Source: UBA9653 sp014859835
Lineage (GTDB): Archaea; Thermoplasmatota; Thermoplasmata; UBA10834
Assembly: GCA_014859835.1 (NCBI GenBank)
Contig: JACZKW010000075.1
Location: forward strand, 1-37,680
Direction of reading: 5' to 3'
DNA: 37,680 bases
Shown: piece after piece, positions 1 through 8,601 of the stretch
Numbering within the stretch: the first letter of the stretch is position 1
Layout of the letters: every line of letters starts with the position of its first letter
Translations under genes and position numbers: made by a program
Notes under the pieces: model-generated
Seen by the model: the letters and a program-made list of their open reading frames with translations, nothing else
Told to the model about the DNA's origin: nothing
Databases searched by the model: none

Positions 1-160
1 TCTCCCACGACATACCGGTCGAATGCAGGATGGTCTGAGAAATCGCGTCTTTGTAGACGCGAGCCTTTTTCGCGCATTTCGAACCTGCTTGTTTACCAAG
101 GTCGTACGGCTTGCCTGACACCTCGACTATCGGAAGGCCCCCGACAGACTCACTCTTCAT
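1..160 (-). CDS. C45-family acyltransferase/peptidase, N-terminal part (cut by window start)
   Basis: A minus-strand frame runs open from an ATG at 160 to the window edge, about 53 codons. After a few residues the product reads LPIVEVSGKPYDLGKQAGSK. This resembles the N-terminus of acyl-CoA:6-aminopenicillanic-acid acyltransferase-like proteins (peptidase C45), whose first strand has the pattern IxVxGxPYxxGxQxG. Those proteins are Ntn-hydrolases that mature by self-cleavage at an internal Cys, which here lies outside the window. A TTG at 178 is an alternative start, and a GGGGAG lies just upstream of it, so the start is uncertain. The gene follows the KaiC-like ATPases on the same strand after about 55 bp and seems to have its own TATA box. 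The family call rests on the N-terminus only. Confidence 0.5.
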   Translation of the reverse strand, partial: MKSESVGGLPIVEVSGKPYDLGKQAGSKCAKKARVYKDAISQTILHSTGMSWE

Positions 161-213
161 GGCGACCGCAAGGACCAATCTCCCCTAAAAACTCTAGGAT
201 TTGGAAGGCGACC

Positions 214-223
214 GATTATATCC
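214..223 (-). promoter_or_regulatory. TATA box for the C45-like gene
   Basis: On the minus strand the sequence reads GGATATAATC, an archaeal box A-like element. It predicts a transcript start near 191, about 30 nt before the ATG at 160. It overlaps the end of the upstream KaiC-like gene. This is a prediction from pattern and spacing only. Confidence 0.3.
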
Positions 224-1052
224 TCGCATCCCATGAAGGGACCGCCTGCATTATTTTCAGGATCGATTTTGGAACCTTCTTGTGAGAGTCTATGATTATC
301 CCGTTCCGTGTGATGTTCATAGGTCGGGGTTGAGTGTCATGGGCCGATCCTCTGAATTTCTCGATTGTCACGAATCTCTCGGCCTTTGACGCGACCATGA
401 GTTTGTGTAATCTAATCGTACCTCTCGCCATGAGTATCTCGGGTTCCATTGACGTAGGGTCAGGCATGTCCGTGATAAGAATACATGTCACATTTGACTC
501 AGAAAGGAACCTCAGCAATGACATGATCCCCATATCCACATCGTCGTCCCCACCGGATAGACGCTTCAATGATGTTATTGAATCGATGACGACTCGTGAG
601 TATCTTACTTCCTGCAGTTCCTGCCGGAGCATCATTTGGAGCGATTGCGGAGATAGGTCAGGTGAGACCTGTTTCATGGCCTCAGCACGAGCATCCTGCC
701 GAGCCTCGCGGAGTGATCCCACGCTCCTCTGTGCGCCGACTTCCACGAGCGAATCCTTCCTATTGTAGGCCTTCGCAGTAGGATGCACGTCAAGTATCCG
801 TATCTTTCCCACATCCCATCCCAGGAAACGGACATTCTCCCGGAGTTCAGACGGAGGCTCATCTATCGACACGAAAAGGGCCCTCTCGCCCTGTCTGACC
901 CCCTGTTGAAGGAATTGAATGCTAAACGTGGTCTTGCCGCTGCCTGTCGTGCCTGCCACCACGTACGGACGTCCTGCTATCAGCCCACCCTTTAGCATAT
1001 CATCCATCCCAGATATGCCGGTGCTCATCCTATTGTGTTTATCTTGAGCCAT
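216..1052 (-). CDS. KaiC-like RecA-superfamily ATPase (single domain)
   Basis: A 278-residue cytoplasmic ATPase of the KaiC/RadA-like superfamily. It opens with TGISGMDDMLKGGLIAGRPY, the usual lead-in to the first strand. Walker A follows (GTTGSGKT, residues 34-41), then an acidic pair in VSIDEPPSEL near residue 65, and Walker B (RVVID, 153-157) followed by SITSL. The length fits a one-domain KaiC homologue. Such archaeal proteins are usually of unknown role and some act in signalling or motility (FlaH is a relative). The start ATG is preceded at good spacing by GGTGGAG inside the end of the upstream paralogue, and the two genes overlap by 14 bp, so they are probably translated together. Residues 95-130 form an insert with basic and acidic residues. 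Substrate and partner cannot be deduced. Confidence 0.85.
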   Translation of the reverse strand: MAQDKHNRMSTGISGMDDMLKGGLIAGRPYVVAGTTGSGKTTFSIQFLQQGVRQGERALFVSIDEPPSELRENVRFLGWDVGKIRILDVHPTAKAYNRKDSLVEVGAQRSVGSLREARQDARAEAMKQVSPDLSPQSLQMMLRQELQEVRYSRVVIDSITSLKRLSGGDDDVDMGIMSLLRFLSESNVTCILITDMPDPTSMEPEILMARGTIRLHKLMVASKAERFVTIEKFRGSAHDTQPRPMNITRNGIIIDSHKKVPKSILKIMQAVPSWDARI

Positions 1053-2091
1053 CTACGTCTCCACCTCCAGATGGGGCATCCATTCGCTCAGATGACGGCG
1101 ATACGGGCAGGATCTTATCCTCTGGCGGAGGGGGCAGCTCCTCAGGAACGACCTCCAGTGGAGGCGCTCCATCCTCTGGAGGAGCGGGCGGCTCGTTATT
1201 CGAAGGTTTGGATGCCGGCATTATGACCTCAGGAGATTCAACCACACCTTCAGTCGCATCCACATCTTCAGCGTCATCCATGGCATCAGCGGATTCCTCC
1301 TCTTCTTCCTTCGGCTTCTCCTTCTTCTTCAGTGTGGCTACTTTGACATGGACGCCAGTATCGTCTAGCTTCAAAGATCGCATGGAGGAGTCGTGGGACG
1401 ACCCTCTGTATTTCTCGATGGTGACGCCTCTAACCAGACCTCGCCCATCAAACCATTTGTACAGCCTTACCTCGCCCCTTGCCATGTGCGACTCTGCATC
1501 GGGTTTGGATATCTCAGGCAGCTCCACCGTGAGGATGGTCGTTATCCCGAGGTCAGACAGCAATCTGAAGAATGATTGGAGGATCAGATACTCCTCACTG
1601 GTGCGGATATAGAACCGCCTAAGAGATGTGACCGAGTCGACTACAACGCGTGAGTACTTCCTGATCTTCATCTCCTGTTTCAGAAGTTCCTGAATGGTGT
1701 TTATCGTCATATCCGAAGGACCTTTCACGGATGTTTGTCTTATGTTCTCTGGCAGGTCTCTGAACATCACGACCCGCCTCTCAGTCGAAATATCCCGGAC
1801 GGGAGTCTTATCGTAGCTCAGAACGTCAGGCGTGCCATCGAACACGAAGATCTTTGAGATGTCCCAGCCGAACGAAGTCATGTTGGCCCTCACCTCGTTA
1901 GGGGGCTCGTCTATAGCCACGTACAGTACCTGTTCGCCGTTCTTGGCGCCCTCGATGAGGAAGCGCATGGCAATTGCAGTCTTGCCGGTACCCGCTGTAC
2001 CAGATACTATGTATGGCCGGGCGGGGATTAATCCGCCTTCAAGCATCTCATCGATGCCAGGTATTCCAATCTCGACTTTATCCTTAATCAT
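1039..2091 (-). CDS. KaiC-like ATPase with acidic, proline-rich C-terminal tail
   Basis: A 350-residue paralogue of the next gene in the operon. Walker A is GTAGTGKT (31-38), the DEPP motif lies near residue 61, and Walker B is RVVVD (148-152) followed by SVTSL. The ATPase domain ends near residue 245. A low-complexity tail of about 100 residues follows: first Lys/Glu-rich, then Asp/Glu- and Pro-rich (PAPPEDGAPP, ELPPPPED). This tail is absent from the downstream paralogue. It is probably disordered and may recruit a partner or act as a tether. The gene is first in its transcription unit and overlaps the second ATPase by 14 bp. A TATA-like box lies about 65 bp upstream. Function is unknown beyond ATP binding. 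Confidence 0.85.
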   Translation of the reverse strand: MIKDKVEIGIPGIDEMLEGGLIPARPYIVSGTAGTGKTAIAMRFLIEGAKNGEQVLYVAIDEPPNEVRANMTSFGWDISKIFVFDGTPDVLSYDKTPVRDISTERRVVMFRDLPENIRQTSVKGPSDMTINTIQELLKQEMKIRKYSRVVVDSVTSLRRFYIRTSEEYLILQSFFRLLSDLGITTILTVELPEISKPDAESHMARGEVRLYKWFDGRGLVRGVTIEKYRGSSHDSSMRSLKLDDTGVHVKVATLKKKEKPKEEEEESADAMDDAEDVDATEGVVESPEVIMPASKPSNNEPPAPPEDGAPPLEVVPEELPPPPEDKILPVSPSSERMDAPSGGGDVDGSR

Positions 2092-2153
2092 TTCGAGCCC
2101 CAGCTCCGAGCCTGATATGTCATTTCTATACCATCCGATTCAGAATGAGGGTG

Positions 2154-2164
2154 CTTATATTTTT
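2154..2164 (-). promoter_or_regulatory. TATA box for the KaiC-like operon
   Basis: Read on the minus strand the element is AAAAATATAAG. It predicts a start near 2131 and a leader of about 40 nt before the ATG at 2091. It lies in the 244-bp divergent gap shared with the MFS gene. Confidence 0.4.
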
Positions 2165-2322
2165 CCATCAGAATCCAAATCATGAGAATTAAGGTCATGA
2201 CAAGGTAGATTTTACAGTTAAAACGCATGTTTTATTAGCAAAGGTGGAAATACATCTCGTGGCCGATTTCGAGCCCGAGTCATGGTCACAAATGACCGAT
2301 TCGTTCAAGAATCAAGTCCACG

Positions 2323-2337
2323 ATTGTGAATCACAAT
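2323..2337 (+). promoter_or_regulatory. Perfect palindrome across the MFS start codon
   Basis: ATTGTGA-a-TCACAAT is a perfect 7+7 inverted repeat with one central base. Its right arm ends inside the ATG of the MFS transporter (2336-2338). The size and symmetry suit a homodimeric winged-helix repressor, or a small hairpin at the ribosome entry site. No gene for such a regulator is adjacent, so function is inferred. Confidence 0.35.
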
Positions 2338-3625
2338 GGCAGATGATCGCGGCAAACCCGGAATAAGGGACCGATTGAGAAAGTCAGGGCTACTGACTAG
2401 GGACTTCTCAATACTAATGTCGGCACTCGTTGTCGTAAGTCTGGGTTTTGGCCTCATCGCCCCTATCATGCCAGAATTGGCCAGGAACCTCGGCATAACC
2501 GACGGCGCCATGGGAGGCATATTCGCTCTATACTTCGTAGCCTTGGTGCTCGCGCTACCTCCATCTGGATACCTGGCGGACAAGGTCGGAAGAAAGAAGA
2601 TGATAATAGGTGGCCTCATAATCTTCAGCGTCACCACTTTTGGCCTTGCATTCGTGACCGACGCTCTCCAGTTCGCAGTTTTGCGAGCAATCGAAGGGGT
2701 CGGGGCTGCAATGGTTGCCCCAGCGACATTCGCTCTAACAATAGACATCGTCCCTGAAGACAAAAGGGCCACGGCAATGGGCATCGAAGGAACGGTCCAG
2801 ATGATTGGCATCTTCGCAGGACCTGCGATAGGGGGATATATCGCAGGAGAGATCAATTTCATCTATCCGTTCTACCTGGGCGCGGGACTATCAGTACTGT
2901 GCGCGATCATCGTCAGCTCTATTAGCGAACCTGCTAGGACGCAGAGCGATGAGCATCCATCACTGTTCACAATGTTCGGCGCGTGGAAGAGAAATGTGCA
3001 GGCCAATCGAACTCTCATCGCCCTTACAGTCCGCGGGTTGGTCATGGGCATCGTCCAAGGACTGTTCATGCTCGGACTGATTCTGTATTGGTACGATGAG
3101 ATAAGCATGTCCCTGACGGAGGTGGGCATCGCGATGTCCATCGGGACCGCAGTCATGGCCGCGGGTACTCTCTACTTCGGAACGTTGTCAGACAAGCATG
3201 GAAGAGTACCCTTCATTCTAATAGGTGGGGCCATCATGGCTACGGGACTGACGGGAATGATATTCGCTGAAAATGTCATGCACATCTATATCCTGATGGC
3301 ATTCTCTGAGCTTGGGGCGGCGATCTCAAATCCCTCTGTTGGCGCCCTTCTTGCAGATACCATGCTGAAGGATGAGAGAGGACGTGTGATGGGTGCTTAT
3401 CAGACGGTTCAAGGCATTGGCAACATCCTGGGCCTCACAGGACTCAGTATCGTATATGCCAGGATAAGTCACGACGCACCGATAATCGTGGGGGCAGGAG
3501 CTCTCGCGCTCGCCACGGCGATCATAGCCATATATGTCAGAGATAAGAGGAGACTGCCTGCGACCGGAGCGAACTCGACGTCAACGAATATCACCGCTAT
3601 TCGATCAACGCCAAAAGACGAATGA
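2336..3625 (+). CDS. Major facilitator superfamily transporter
   Basis: A 429-residue integral membrane protein with about 12 hydrophobic segments, the normal size and topology for MFS. The signature loop between TM2 and TM3 is present as GYLADKVGRKKMI near residues 79-91, and a degenerate copy (GTLSDKHGRVPFI) marks the second half near 283-295. The pattern resembles drug or small-solute efflux permeases (DHA1-like), but the substrate cannot be read from sequence. The N-terminal 25 residues are charged and cytoplasmic. Its start codon is embedded in a 15-bp palindrome, hinting at local regulation. It is read alone: KaiC-like genes diverge upstream and pheT has its own promoter downstream. Confidence 0.88.
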   Translation: MADDRGKPGIRDRLRKSGLLTRDFSILMSALVVVSLGFGLIAPIMPELARNLGITDGAMGGIFALYFVALVLALPPSGYLADKVGRKKMIIGGLIIFSVTTFGLAFVTDALQFAVLRAIEGVGAAMVAPATFALTIDIVPEDKRATAMGIEGTVQMIGIFAGPAIGGYIAGEINFIYPFYLGAGLSVLCAIIVSSISEPARTQSDEHPSLFTMFGAWKRNVQANRTLIALTVRGLVMGIVQGLFMLGLILYWYDEISMSLTEVGIAMSIGTAVMAAGTLYFGTLSDKHGRVPFILIGGAIMATGLTGMIFAENVMHIYILMAFSELGAAISNPSVGALLADTMLKDERGRVMGAYQTVQGIGNILGLTGLSIVYARISHDAPIIVGAGALALATAIIAIYVRDKRRLPATGANSTSTNITAIRSTPKDE

Positions 3626-3656
3626 CTTTGATACTCTCCGATGATTCCTGATAACC

Positions 3657-3665
3657 TTTTATATG
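3657..3665 (+). promoter_or_regulatory. TATA box of pheT
   Basis: TTTTATATG at this position predicts transcription from about 3688, which places the ATG at 3699 some 10 nt into the message. It excludes the upstream in-frame ATG at 3663, which lies inside the box itself. Confidence 0.5.
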
Positions 3666-3698
3666 CGCATCGGCTTTTCTCGGAATGGCAGATCAACC

Positions 3699-5354
3699 AT
3701 GCCAGTAATCAATTTCAGCTATTCCGATCTATGTCACCTGCTCGGAATGCAGGTCTCCAGACAGACACTCCGAGAGAAGCTGCCCATGATGGGTGCGGAC
3801 CTCAACTCAGTCGATGAGGGATCGGATGATGTCTCCTTCGAGTTCTTTCCGGATCGACCCGACCTCTACTCAGTGGAAGGAATCGCGAGAGCCCTTCGAG
3901 CATTTCTTGGCAAAGAAACCGGCCTCAAATCATATCCTGTTACCCGTTCAGATCTCTCGGTCCTTGTCGACCCGAGCGTCGACGACGTTCGGCCATATAT
4001 ATGGACGGCGGTCGTAGAAGGGAATCGAATAGATGACGCATTGATACGCTCCATGATGGACCTGCAGGAGAAGCTGCACATAACCCTCGGACGTAACAGA
4101 AAGAAGGTTGCCATAGGGCTTCACGATATCAAGGATGTGAAACCGCCATTCACATACAAAGCGATGAGACCAGACGAGATAACGTTCTTTCCACTGCAGG
4201 GTTCTCGAGAGATGAATCTAAAGGAGATCCTCGAAGAACACGAGAAGGGCAAGGCATACGCGTTCGTCCTGGATGGCAAGGAGAAGTACCCGATAATCCT
4301 CGACAGAGACGGAAAGGTGCTCTCATTCCCGCCAATAATAAATGGGATCACTACCGCAGTCACGGAGAATACGAGAGATATCTTCGTCGATTGCACAGGG
4401 ACCGACGCGAATGCAGTCATGGCTGCAGTGAACATCATCGCGACAGCTCTCGCGGAGCGCGGCGGAAACATCAAATCAGTCTCCATGCAGCAGGGTGGTA
4501 GCAGCGCCAGCGCACCTAATCTCGAGCCGAGGATGATGAACCTCGAAATAGACTATGTCAACCGCCTCATAGGAATTGACTTGGATGCCAAAGGAATGGC
4601 AGATTGCCTCAGAAGGATGGGCTATGGTGCCACATCAGAGGATGACGGGCTCCAGATCCTCATCCCGGCCTACAGAGCAGATATCATCCATCCCGCGGAC
4701 CTCGCAGAGGACGTCGCCATCGGATACGGCTTCGACAAATTCGGGACCGAACTCCCAAGGAAGGCGACTTTCGGAATTGAGGAACCAACTATTGGATTCT
4801 CTTCAAGGGTACGGCCCATACTGACCGGGCTTGGATATCTCGAGATCGTAACCCTGTCCCTTTCGAATCCAAGGGATCAATACGAATTCATGGGACAGCC
4901 CGTCCGTGACGACGCTATCCGGATCATGAACCCTGTCAGTGAGGACCATGTGCAGATACGTACATCACTCATACCGAGCATATTGACCATGCTCAAGAAG
5001 AACAAGCACCGTGAACTTCCGCAGAGGGTCTTCGAGATTGGCGATACTGTCAGGGATCACAGGAACGTGACATATCTGTCAGGGGCATCCATACATGCCA
5101 AAGCGAGCTTCACTGAATGCAAATCAGACATACAATCATTGATGACGGCTCTTGACCTCATGGTGACCGTCGAGAAGCTGGATAATCAGGCATTTGCCGA
5201 TGGCAGGTGCGCTTCGGTCAAGCACGATTCAGGTTTGCTGGGCGTGTTCGGAGAACTAGCCCCTTTGACGATTGAGTCGTTCGAACTCGGTTATCCGATT
5301 GCTGCGTTTGAGTTCGACCTTGAGTCGATCATCCGGGCAAGAGAATCACAATGA
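3699..5354 (+). CDS. pheT: Phenylalanyl-tRNA synthetase beta subunit (archaeal type)
   Basis: A 551-residue product starting MPVINFSYSDLCHLLG, the typical archaeal/eukaryotic-type beta-subunit opening, without the bacterial EMAP/B2 and B8 domains. PheT pairs with the catalytic PheS as an (alpha-beta)2 complex that charges tRNA-Phe. It holds the B3/B4 editing domain (roughly residues 100-260), a B5 domain (from MMNLEIDYVNRLIGIDLDA, near 275-345) and the catalytic-like core at the C-terminus, including QRVFEIGD and VFGELAP. The start at 3699 is chosen over 3663 because the TATA box overlaps the latter. pheS is not in the window. The stop codon lies in a small inverted repeat, and tRNA-Ser begins 16 bp later. 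Confidence 0.95.
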   Translation: MPVINFSYSDLCHLLGMQVSRQTLREKLPMMGADLNSVDEGSDDVSFEFFPDRPDLYSVEGIARALRAFLGKETGLKSYPVTRSDLSVLVDPSVDDVRPYIWTAVVEGNRIDDALIRSMMDLQEKLHITLGRNRKKVAIGLHDIKDVKPPFTYKAMRPDEITFFPLQGSREMNLKEILEEHEKGKAYAFVLDGKEKYPIILDRDGKVLSFPPIINGITTAVTENTRDIFVDCTGTDANAVMAAVNIIATALAERGGNIKSVSMQQGGSSASAPNLEPRMMNLEIDYVNRLIGIDLDAKGMADCLRRMGYGATSEDDGLQILIPAYRADIIHPADLAEDVAIGYGFDKFGTELPRKATFGIEEPTIGFSSRVRPILTGLGYLEIVTLSLSNPRDQYEFMGQPVRDDAIRIMNPVSEDHVQIRTSLIPSILTMLKKNKHRELPQRVFEIGDTVRDHRNVTYLSGASIHAKASFTECKSDIQSLMTALDLMVTVEKLDNQAFADGRCASVKHDSGLLGVFGELAPLTIESFELGYPIAAFEFDLESIIRARESQ

Positions 5355-5370
5355 TCACGGATCATCACCT

Positions 5371-5457
5371 GCTGAGGTAGCTAAGCCCGGTTCACGGCGC
5401 CAGCCTTGAGAGTTGGTGGTACTACGTACCACGGGAGTTCAAATCTCCCCCTCAGCG
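5371..5457 (+). tRNA. tRNA-Ser (anticodon UGA)
   Basis: A class II tRNA. The acceptor stem GCTGAGG/CCTCAGC pairs perfectly. The anticodon stem CCAGC/GTTGG encloses loop CTTGAGA with anticodon TGA at 5407-5409. The variable arm is long (TGGTAC/GTACCA, 3-nt loop) and the T arm is GGGAG-TTCAAAT-CTCCC. The discriminator is G, as expected for serine. CCA is not encoded. It lies 16 bp after pheT and may be co-transcribed with it. Confidence 0.93.
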
Positions 5458-5476
5458 CTCCATCCACTCTTGCAAC

Positions 5477-5487
5477 AATATAATATC
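5477..5487 (+). promoter_or_regulatory. TATA box of the receiver-PAS-kinase gene
   Basis: AATATAATATC between tRNA-Ser and the kinase gene. It predicts a start near 5508 and a leader of about 34 nt that contains the GGGAGG ribosome-binding site. Confidence 0.45.
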
Positions 5488-5541
5488 CCCGGTCATCAAT
5501 GACAACGTCAATAGATGTTCGAAATCAGGGAGGCATAAGTC

Positions 5542-8166
5542 TTGATCCGTGTACTCCTCGTCGATGACGAACCCCAACTATTGGAGCTCGCCAGATTCTT
5601 TCTCGAGAAACAGGGTCAATTCGCAATCGAGACTGCCACATCCGCTAATGAAGCGCTCAACAGGATCTCCGCGGGCAGCTTAGATGCGGTCATCTCCGAT
5701 TATCAGATGTCAGATATGGACGGCATAGAATTATTGAAGACCCTGAGAGCGCAGAAGAACGACATCCCATTCATACTCTTCACGGGAAGGGGAAGGGAAG
5801 ATGTCGCTATAGAGGCGCTTAATTCTGGCGCAAGCTTCTATTTGCAGAAAGGAGGGGCCCCGAAGTCTCAGTTCGCTGAACTCGCTAACATGATAAGATC
5901 ATCCGTCGAGAAGCTGCATGACCGGCAGGAACTGATGGAATCAGAGCGACGATTCAGAAACATGCTAGCAAACATTCATCATGCTGCCCTCGTCCTCGAT
6001 AATGAGGGCAATATCACATATTGCAATGACCATCTGCTCAAGATTGTCGACTATGAGACGCATGAACTCATGGGACGAAACGCCGTCGAGATATTTCTCT
6101 CACCAGAAAAGAGGGATGAGTTTCGAGAAGAGCAGCGACGGGTGATGGGACTCGGCATGTATCCCGCAGGAAGCCAATATGAGACCCTGCTGAATACAAA
6201 GAATGGCGAAAAAGTCCTGATCAGCTGGGACTCGACAGCACTCAGAGACCGAGACGGGAATCCCATCGGCACGGCAAGCATAGGAGACGACATCACACAG
6301 AAGAGAAAGGCAGAGGAGGAACTCCGGCGATCTGAATCACAGTACCGAAGACTCGTCGTCACAGCCCCCAACCTCATCTGCACGTTATCTCCATCTGGTG
6401 AGACTATCTTCGTTAACGATTACGTGGAAGCATTGAGCGGTTACCAACCTTCCGAGCTTATTGGCAAGAATTGGTGGGATGTATTCTATCAGGGTGATCT
6501 CCGCAGCCAGGTCGACTCACTCATGCTTCGATTCGAAGAGGGCGAAGTTGAGGATTTCGAGATGACCCTCAGGGCCAAGGATGGTGAGACACGAACGGTC
6601 GTCTGGAATTCGTTCAATGTATGGTCTGAAGATGGCACCCAACTTATTGAAATAAACGGCGCGGGATTGGATGTCACCGCAAGGAAGAGAGCCGAGGATG
6701 CACTGAGAGAGAGCGGAGCGGTCAATCGCGCGGTGCTTGACTCACTGGATGCAAACATCGCCGTACTCGACAGCAGAGGAGACATCGTCGCTGTCAATCG
6801 CAGTTGGTGGATGTTCGCTAGGCAGAACAATGGAGACACTGACAGCGTCGGAGTGGGAGCGAACTATCTCGACGAATGTGAGAAGGCGTCGAATGATGTC
6901 AAAGATGCTCGCACCATGCTCAAGGGCATAGTATCAGTCCTTGATGGAGAGAAGGAATCATTCTCCATCGAATACTCTGGCGATGTCAATGGTGAAGAGA
7001 GATGGTTCTCGGCGCAGGTGACCTCGCTCCAAAGGAAACGGGGAGGCGCGGTCGTATCGCACATCGAGGTGACCAAGCGTAAGCTCGCACAGAAGGAGTT
7101 GGCCCAAAGCGAAGAACGTTACAGGACCATATTCGAGACGGTCGGCGATTCGCTCATAATTGCAGACAATAGTTCAATGGTGATCCTGGTCAACTCGGAG
7201 TTCGAGAGAATCTCTGGCTACCAGAAATCAGATATCGAGGGAAAGATGGATCTAGCTGATTTCTTCGCTGAGCGCGATGTCAAGAAACTAATAGACATTG
7301 GCAAGAAGAGAATGGATGATCCTGCATCAGCAATCCAATCATATGAGTTCAGGTCCAAGGACAAATTCGGAAATGAGAAGGCGTTCCTAGCGACTACATC
7401 GCTCCTTCCAACCGCGGAGCGCATGGTCATATCTCTAGTTGACCAGACTGAGAGAAGATACTACGAAGACGCGCTGGAGCAAGTCAGACGAAAAATCGAC
7501 ATACTGGCAAAGATCACGCAGCACGATATTCTAAACCAGCTTTCCGCACTATATGGTTATCTCGAATTGGCCAGGGAGCAGGCGAGAGATGAGAAGCTCT
7601 CAGGGACACTTCAGAAACTCTATCTGGCGACGAATTCAATAAAGCACCATCTGGAGTTCGCCAGGGATTATCAGAACATGGGAGCAAAGAGGCCGCAATG
7701 GGTGGATGTAAGAGCCTCTTGTAAGAAAGCAGCGAGCAACATGGATACGAAGAATGTCTCCGTTGTCATCGAATTGAGGGACCTTGAAGTGTTTGCGGAC
7801 CCTATGCTCGAGAAGGTCTTCTACAACTTGATCGATAATTCCATCAGACATGGCGGTGCCGTTAGGAACATTAAATTCTCCTTCTTGCGTGACCGGGATG
7901 GCATGAGGATAATCTGCCAGGACGATGGCATAGGAATCCCCGTTGAGCACAAGACATCGATATTCAAAAGAGATAGCGGCATGGAAGGGGAACAGCGTGG
8001 CTATGGCCTTTACCTGGCCAAGGAGATACTGGGCATCACCGGCATGACGATATCTGAAAATGGAACGGCCGGTGAGTGTGCGATGTTCGTCATTCACATC
8101 CCTCCGGGCAAATATAGGACCAAGCCTCAACTGAGAAAGCGCAAAAGCCAACGCCCCTCATATTGA
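5542..8166 (+). CDS. Receiver-PAS(x4)-histidine kinase signalling protein
   Basis: An 874-residue soluble signalling protein with no clear membrane segment. Order: a receiver domain (1-120) with acidic VDDE, phospho-acceptor D53 in VISDYQMSDMDG and K in LQKGG; four PAS domains (about 135-255, 265-390, 395-515, 525-640), several followed by PAC-type RKRAEDALRESG linkers; a dimerisation/phospho-acceptor helix with QHDILNQL (near 660-667), the H box typical of archaeal kinases; then an ATPase domain with N box YNLIDNSIRHGG, G1 DDGIGIP and G2 GYGLYLAKEI. The start is a TTG 8 nt after GGGAGG (5528-5533). An N-terminal receiver feeding PAS and kinase modules suggests a phosphorelay middle component or a redox/ligand sensor. 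The input signal is unknown. Confidence 0.9.
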   Translation: MIRVLLVDDEPQLLELARFFLEKQGQFAIETATSANEALNRISAGSLDAVISDYQMSDMDGIELLKTLRAQKNDIPFILFTGRGREDVAIEALNSGASFYLQKGGAPKSQFAELANMIRSSVEKLHDRQELMESERRFRNMLANIHHAALVLDNEGNITYCNDHLLKIVDYETHELMGRNAVEIFLSPEKRDEFREEQRRVMGLGMYPAGSQYETLLNTKNGEKVLISWDSTALRDRDGNPIGTASIGDDITQKRKAEEELRRSESQYRRLVVTAPNLICTLSPSGETIFVNDYVEALSGYQPSELIGKNWWDVFYQGDLRSQVDSLMLRFEEGEVEDFEMTLRAKDGETRTVVWNSFNVWSEDGTQLIEINGAGLDVTARKRAEDALRESGAVNRAVLDSLDANIAVLDSRGDIVAVNRSWWMFARQNNGDTDSVGVGANYLDECEKASNDVKDARTMLKGIVSVLDGEKESFSIEYSGDVNGEERWFSAQVTSLQRKRGGAVVSHIEVTKRKLAQKELAQSEERYRTIFETVGDSLIIADNSSMVILVNSEFERISGYQKSDIEGKMDLADFFAERDVKKLIDIGKKRMDDPASAIQSYEFRSKDKFGNEKAFLATTSLLPTAERMVISLVDQTERRYYEDALEQVRRKIDILAKITQHDILNQLSALYGYLELAREQARDEKLSGTLQKLYLATNSIKHHLEFARDYQNMGAKRPQWVDVRASCKKAASNMDTKNVSVVIELRDLEVFADPMLEKVFYNLIDNSIRHGGAVRNIKFSFLRDRDGMRIICQDDGIGIPVEHKTSIFKRDSGMEGEQRGYGLYLAKEILGITGMTISENGTAGECAMFVIHIPPGKYRTKPQLRKRKSQRPSY

Positions 8167-8232
8167 GAGGAGCTGGATATACCAACGGATCCAGATCATA
8201 ACTGCCATCCCCCGTTTCGAGATAACGCCGAT

Positions 8233-8601
8233 ATGAAATGCGACATACCACATACATTTATGTGCGCTCACGCACATTCAGTATTGTCCTGCGGGACATG
8301 GGATGGGAAACGAATGTGTAAGTACAGCTACCTTAGCGGAGCTTGTGCTAACCGCCACATAGATAGCCTTGAATGTGTCGGTGAGAATAAGTGCCAGTTC
8401 TCTGAGATGAATATACTCACTAAGAGAGCGGTATCACAATCCAATGCCGGATGTGGTGCCGACAAATGGCTTGGACTCTATTGCGAGAAGTACAAACGAT
8501 TCTTCTGTGCAGGGAGAGACAATTGTGCAACCCCAGACTCATACATGACTCATTTCAGCCAGCATCAGGATAGATTGTTCAAGAGATTTGAGGAGGGATG
8601 A
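8233..8601 (+). CDS. Small Cys-rich protein, paralogue A
   Basis: A 122-residue product with 11 cysteines and several histidines, no signal peptide and no membrane segment. I do not recognise a named family. Two blocks recur in the next gene: LxCxxxxxxxMCxxxYxxxACxxxH (here around residues 18-42) and YCxKYxRFxCxGxxNC near the C-terminus (YCEKYKRFFCAGRDNC). The Cys/His spacing suggests binding of zinc or an iron-sulphur cluster. The gene lies 66 bp after the PAS kinase on the same strand. No strong ribosome-binding site precedes the ATG, so an internal Met at residue 10 is possible. Function is unknown, and context hints at a link to the kinase. Confidence 0.6.
   Translation: MKCDIPHTFMCAHAHSVLSCGTWDGKRMCKYSYLSGACANRHIDSLECVGENKCQFSEMNILTKRAVSQSNAGCGADKWLGLYCEKYKRFFCAGRDNCATPDSYMTHFSQHQDRLFKRFEEG

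Noticed and set aside
5351..5365. ATGATC-ACG-GATCAT inverted repeat at the pheT stop as a terminator
   Set aside because: The stem is only 6 bp, has no T-run and is followed at once by tRNA-Ser. It may be incidental or related to tRNA processing, so it is not listed as a terminator.
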